The notes beneath the pieces were generated by a model. The model searched no databases, was not told where the DNA came from, and was given only the letters and a program-made list of their open reading frames with translations. From an uncultured Bacteroidales bacterium (GTDB lineage Bacteria; Bacteroidota; Bacteroidia; Bacteroidales; UBA932), in the NCBI GenBank assembly GCA_910585445.1, contig CAJUEK010000001.1, forward strand, positions 3,259-67,258: DNA of 64,000 bases. The letters are read 5' to 3'. Both the position numbers and the translations under genes were made by a program. Position 1 is the stretch's first letter, and each line of letters begins with the position of its first letter. Below are positions 63,639 to 64,000 of this stretch, piece after piece.

Positions 63639-64000
63639 TTATTTAGTTGCCTTCTTCTTGTTTGCAACAGTTTTCTTCTTACCCTTTCTTGTACGGGCAT
63701 TGTTCTTGGTGCTCTGTCCGCGTACCGGAAGACCGATACGATGGCGGATTCCTCTGTAGCAACCGATATCCATCAGACGCTTGATGTTCATCTGGATAGT
63801 TGAGCGGAGCTCTCCTTCGATCTTGTACTCGTTAGCGATAACGCTACGGATGCCTGAGATCTGCTCGTCGTTCCACTCACCAACTTTTGTATCGAAATCT
63901 ATTTCGAGCTGAGAAAGGATTTTCCTTGCAGAGCTGCGACCGATACCGAAGATATAGGTAAGACCTATCTCTCCTCTTTTGTTGTTAGGTAAATCAACAC
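63639..64000 (-). CDS. rpsM: 30S ribosomal protein S13 (5' end cut by the window edge)
   Basis: Read in frame from the right edge the protein runs [88 protein letters not shown] and ends with a Lys-rich tail at the TAA 63639-63641. About seven N-terminal residues lie beyond the window. First visible gene of the alpha operon; rpmJ and infA would be expected to the right. Confidence 0.95.
   Translation of the reverse strand, partial: VDLPNNKRGEIGLTYIFGIGRSSARKILSQLEIDFDTKVGEWNDEQISGIRSVIANEYKIEGELRSTIQMNIKRLMDIGCYRGIRHRIGLPVRGQSTKNNARTRKGKKKTVANKKKATK

Overview
The window is a stretch of a Bacteroidales-type (phylum Bacteroidota) chromosome, probably from a gut or host-associated relative of Bacteroides. 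Three things point there. Recurrent -7 boxes of the form TAnnTTTG, often TATCTTTGC or TATATTTGC, lie just upstream of genes. The gene neighbourhoods are typical of the group (ricT-holB, DUF4271-hemD-rnpA-yidD, the Bacteroides-type malate dehydrogenase, sigma/anti-sigma pairs, a DUF4906 lipoprotein). The ribosomal alpha operon lies at the right edge. Most of the window is dense housekeeping sequence; accessory material is limited.

Layout. 1-220: right edge of what looks like an integrated element, ending in the 3' half of a CAU-anticodon tRNA. 0.4-7.8 kb: smpB, miaA, and a minus-strand run of an outer-membrane barrel, polyprenyl synthase, holB, ricT and trmB, with trxA. 8-15 kb: a tolC-MFP-RND efflux operon with a PII-like gene at its end and a divergent AraC-family regulator. 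15-22 kb: lgt, pgk, an rRNA methyltransferase and a large DUF2723 glycosyltransferase. 21.8-26 kb: sui1, DUF4271, hemD, rnpA, yidD, menG and menA. 26-31 kb: lepA, an ECF sigma/anti-sigma/Spy-like operon, trmN6, lolD and two tRNAs (Ala-GGC, Pro-UGG). 31-38 kb: mdh, a structured leader before a phosphopantetheinyl transferase, anaerobic nrdD-nrdG, and an SDR epimerase fused to a zinc-ribbon-like tail. 38-46 kb: envC-like and TPR genes, a second ECF sigma paired with a probable dual-membrane-spanning anti-sigma factor, mlaFE and comM. 46-50 kb: a small hydrolase/methyltransferase cassette, tsaE and a lipoprotein. 50-54.5 kb: sufB-pnuC-sufC-sufD-ispE. 54.7-61 kb: a DUF4906 lipoprotein and a probable Na+-type membrane pyrophosphatase. 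61-64 kb: rplQ, rpoA, rpsD, rpsK and a truncated rpsM.

The most interesting non-gene signal is a dispersed repeat of roughly 80-86 nt per unit, found at five places (7841-7960, 21679-21821, 32292-32505, 46071-46098, 47994-48160). Each unit carries a -7 promoter box at one edge. Two hairpins keep their pairing while their bases change from copy to copy, so a structure appears to be conserved. Four copies supply the -7 box of a neighbouring housekeeping gene (trxA, DUF2723 and sui1, mdh, tsaE). Other notable items are the tRNA 3' fragment, the tRNA-Ala whose CCA end overlaps the lolD start codon, the multi-hairpin leader upstream of the PPTase gene, and the sigma factor/beta-barrel anti-sigma pair.

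All functional statements rest on reading motifs and context. No alignment, folding or database search was run.
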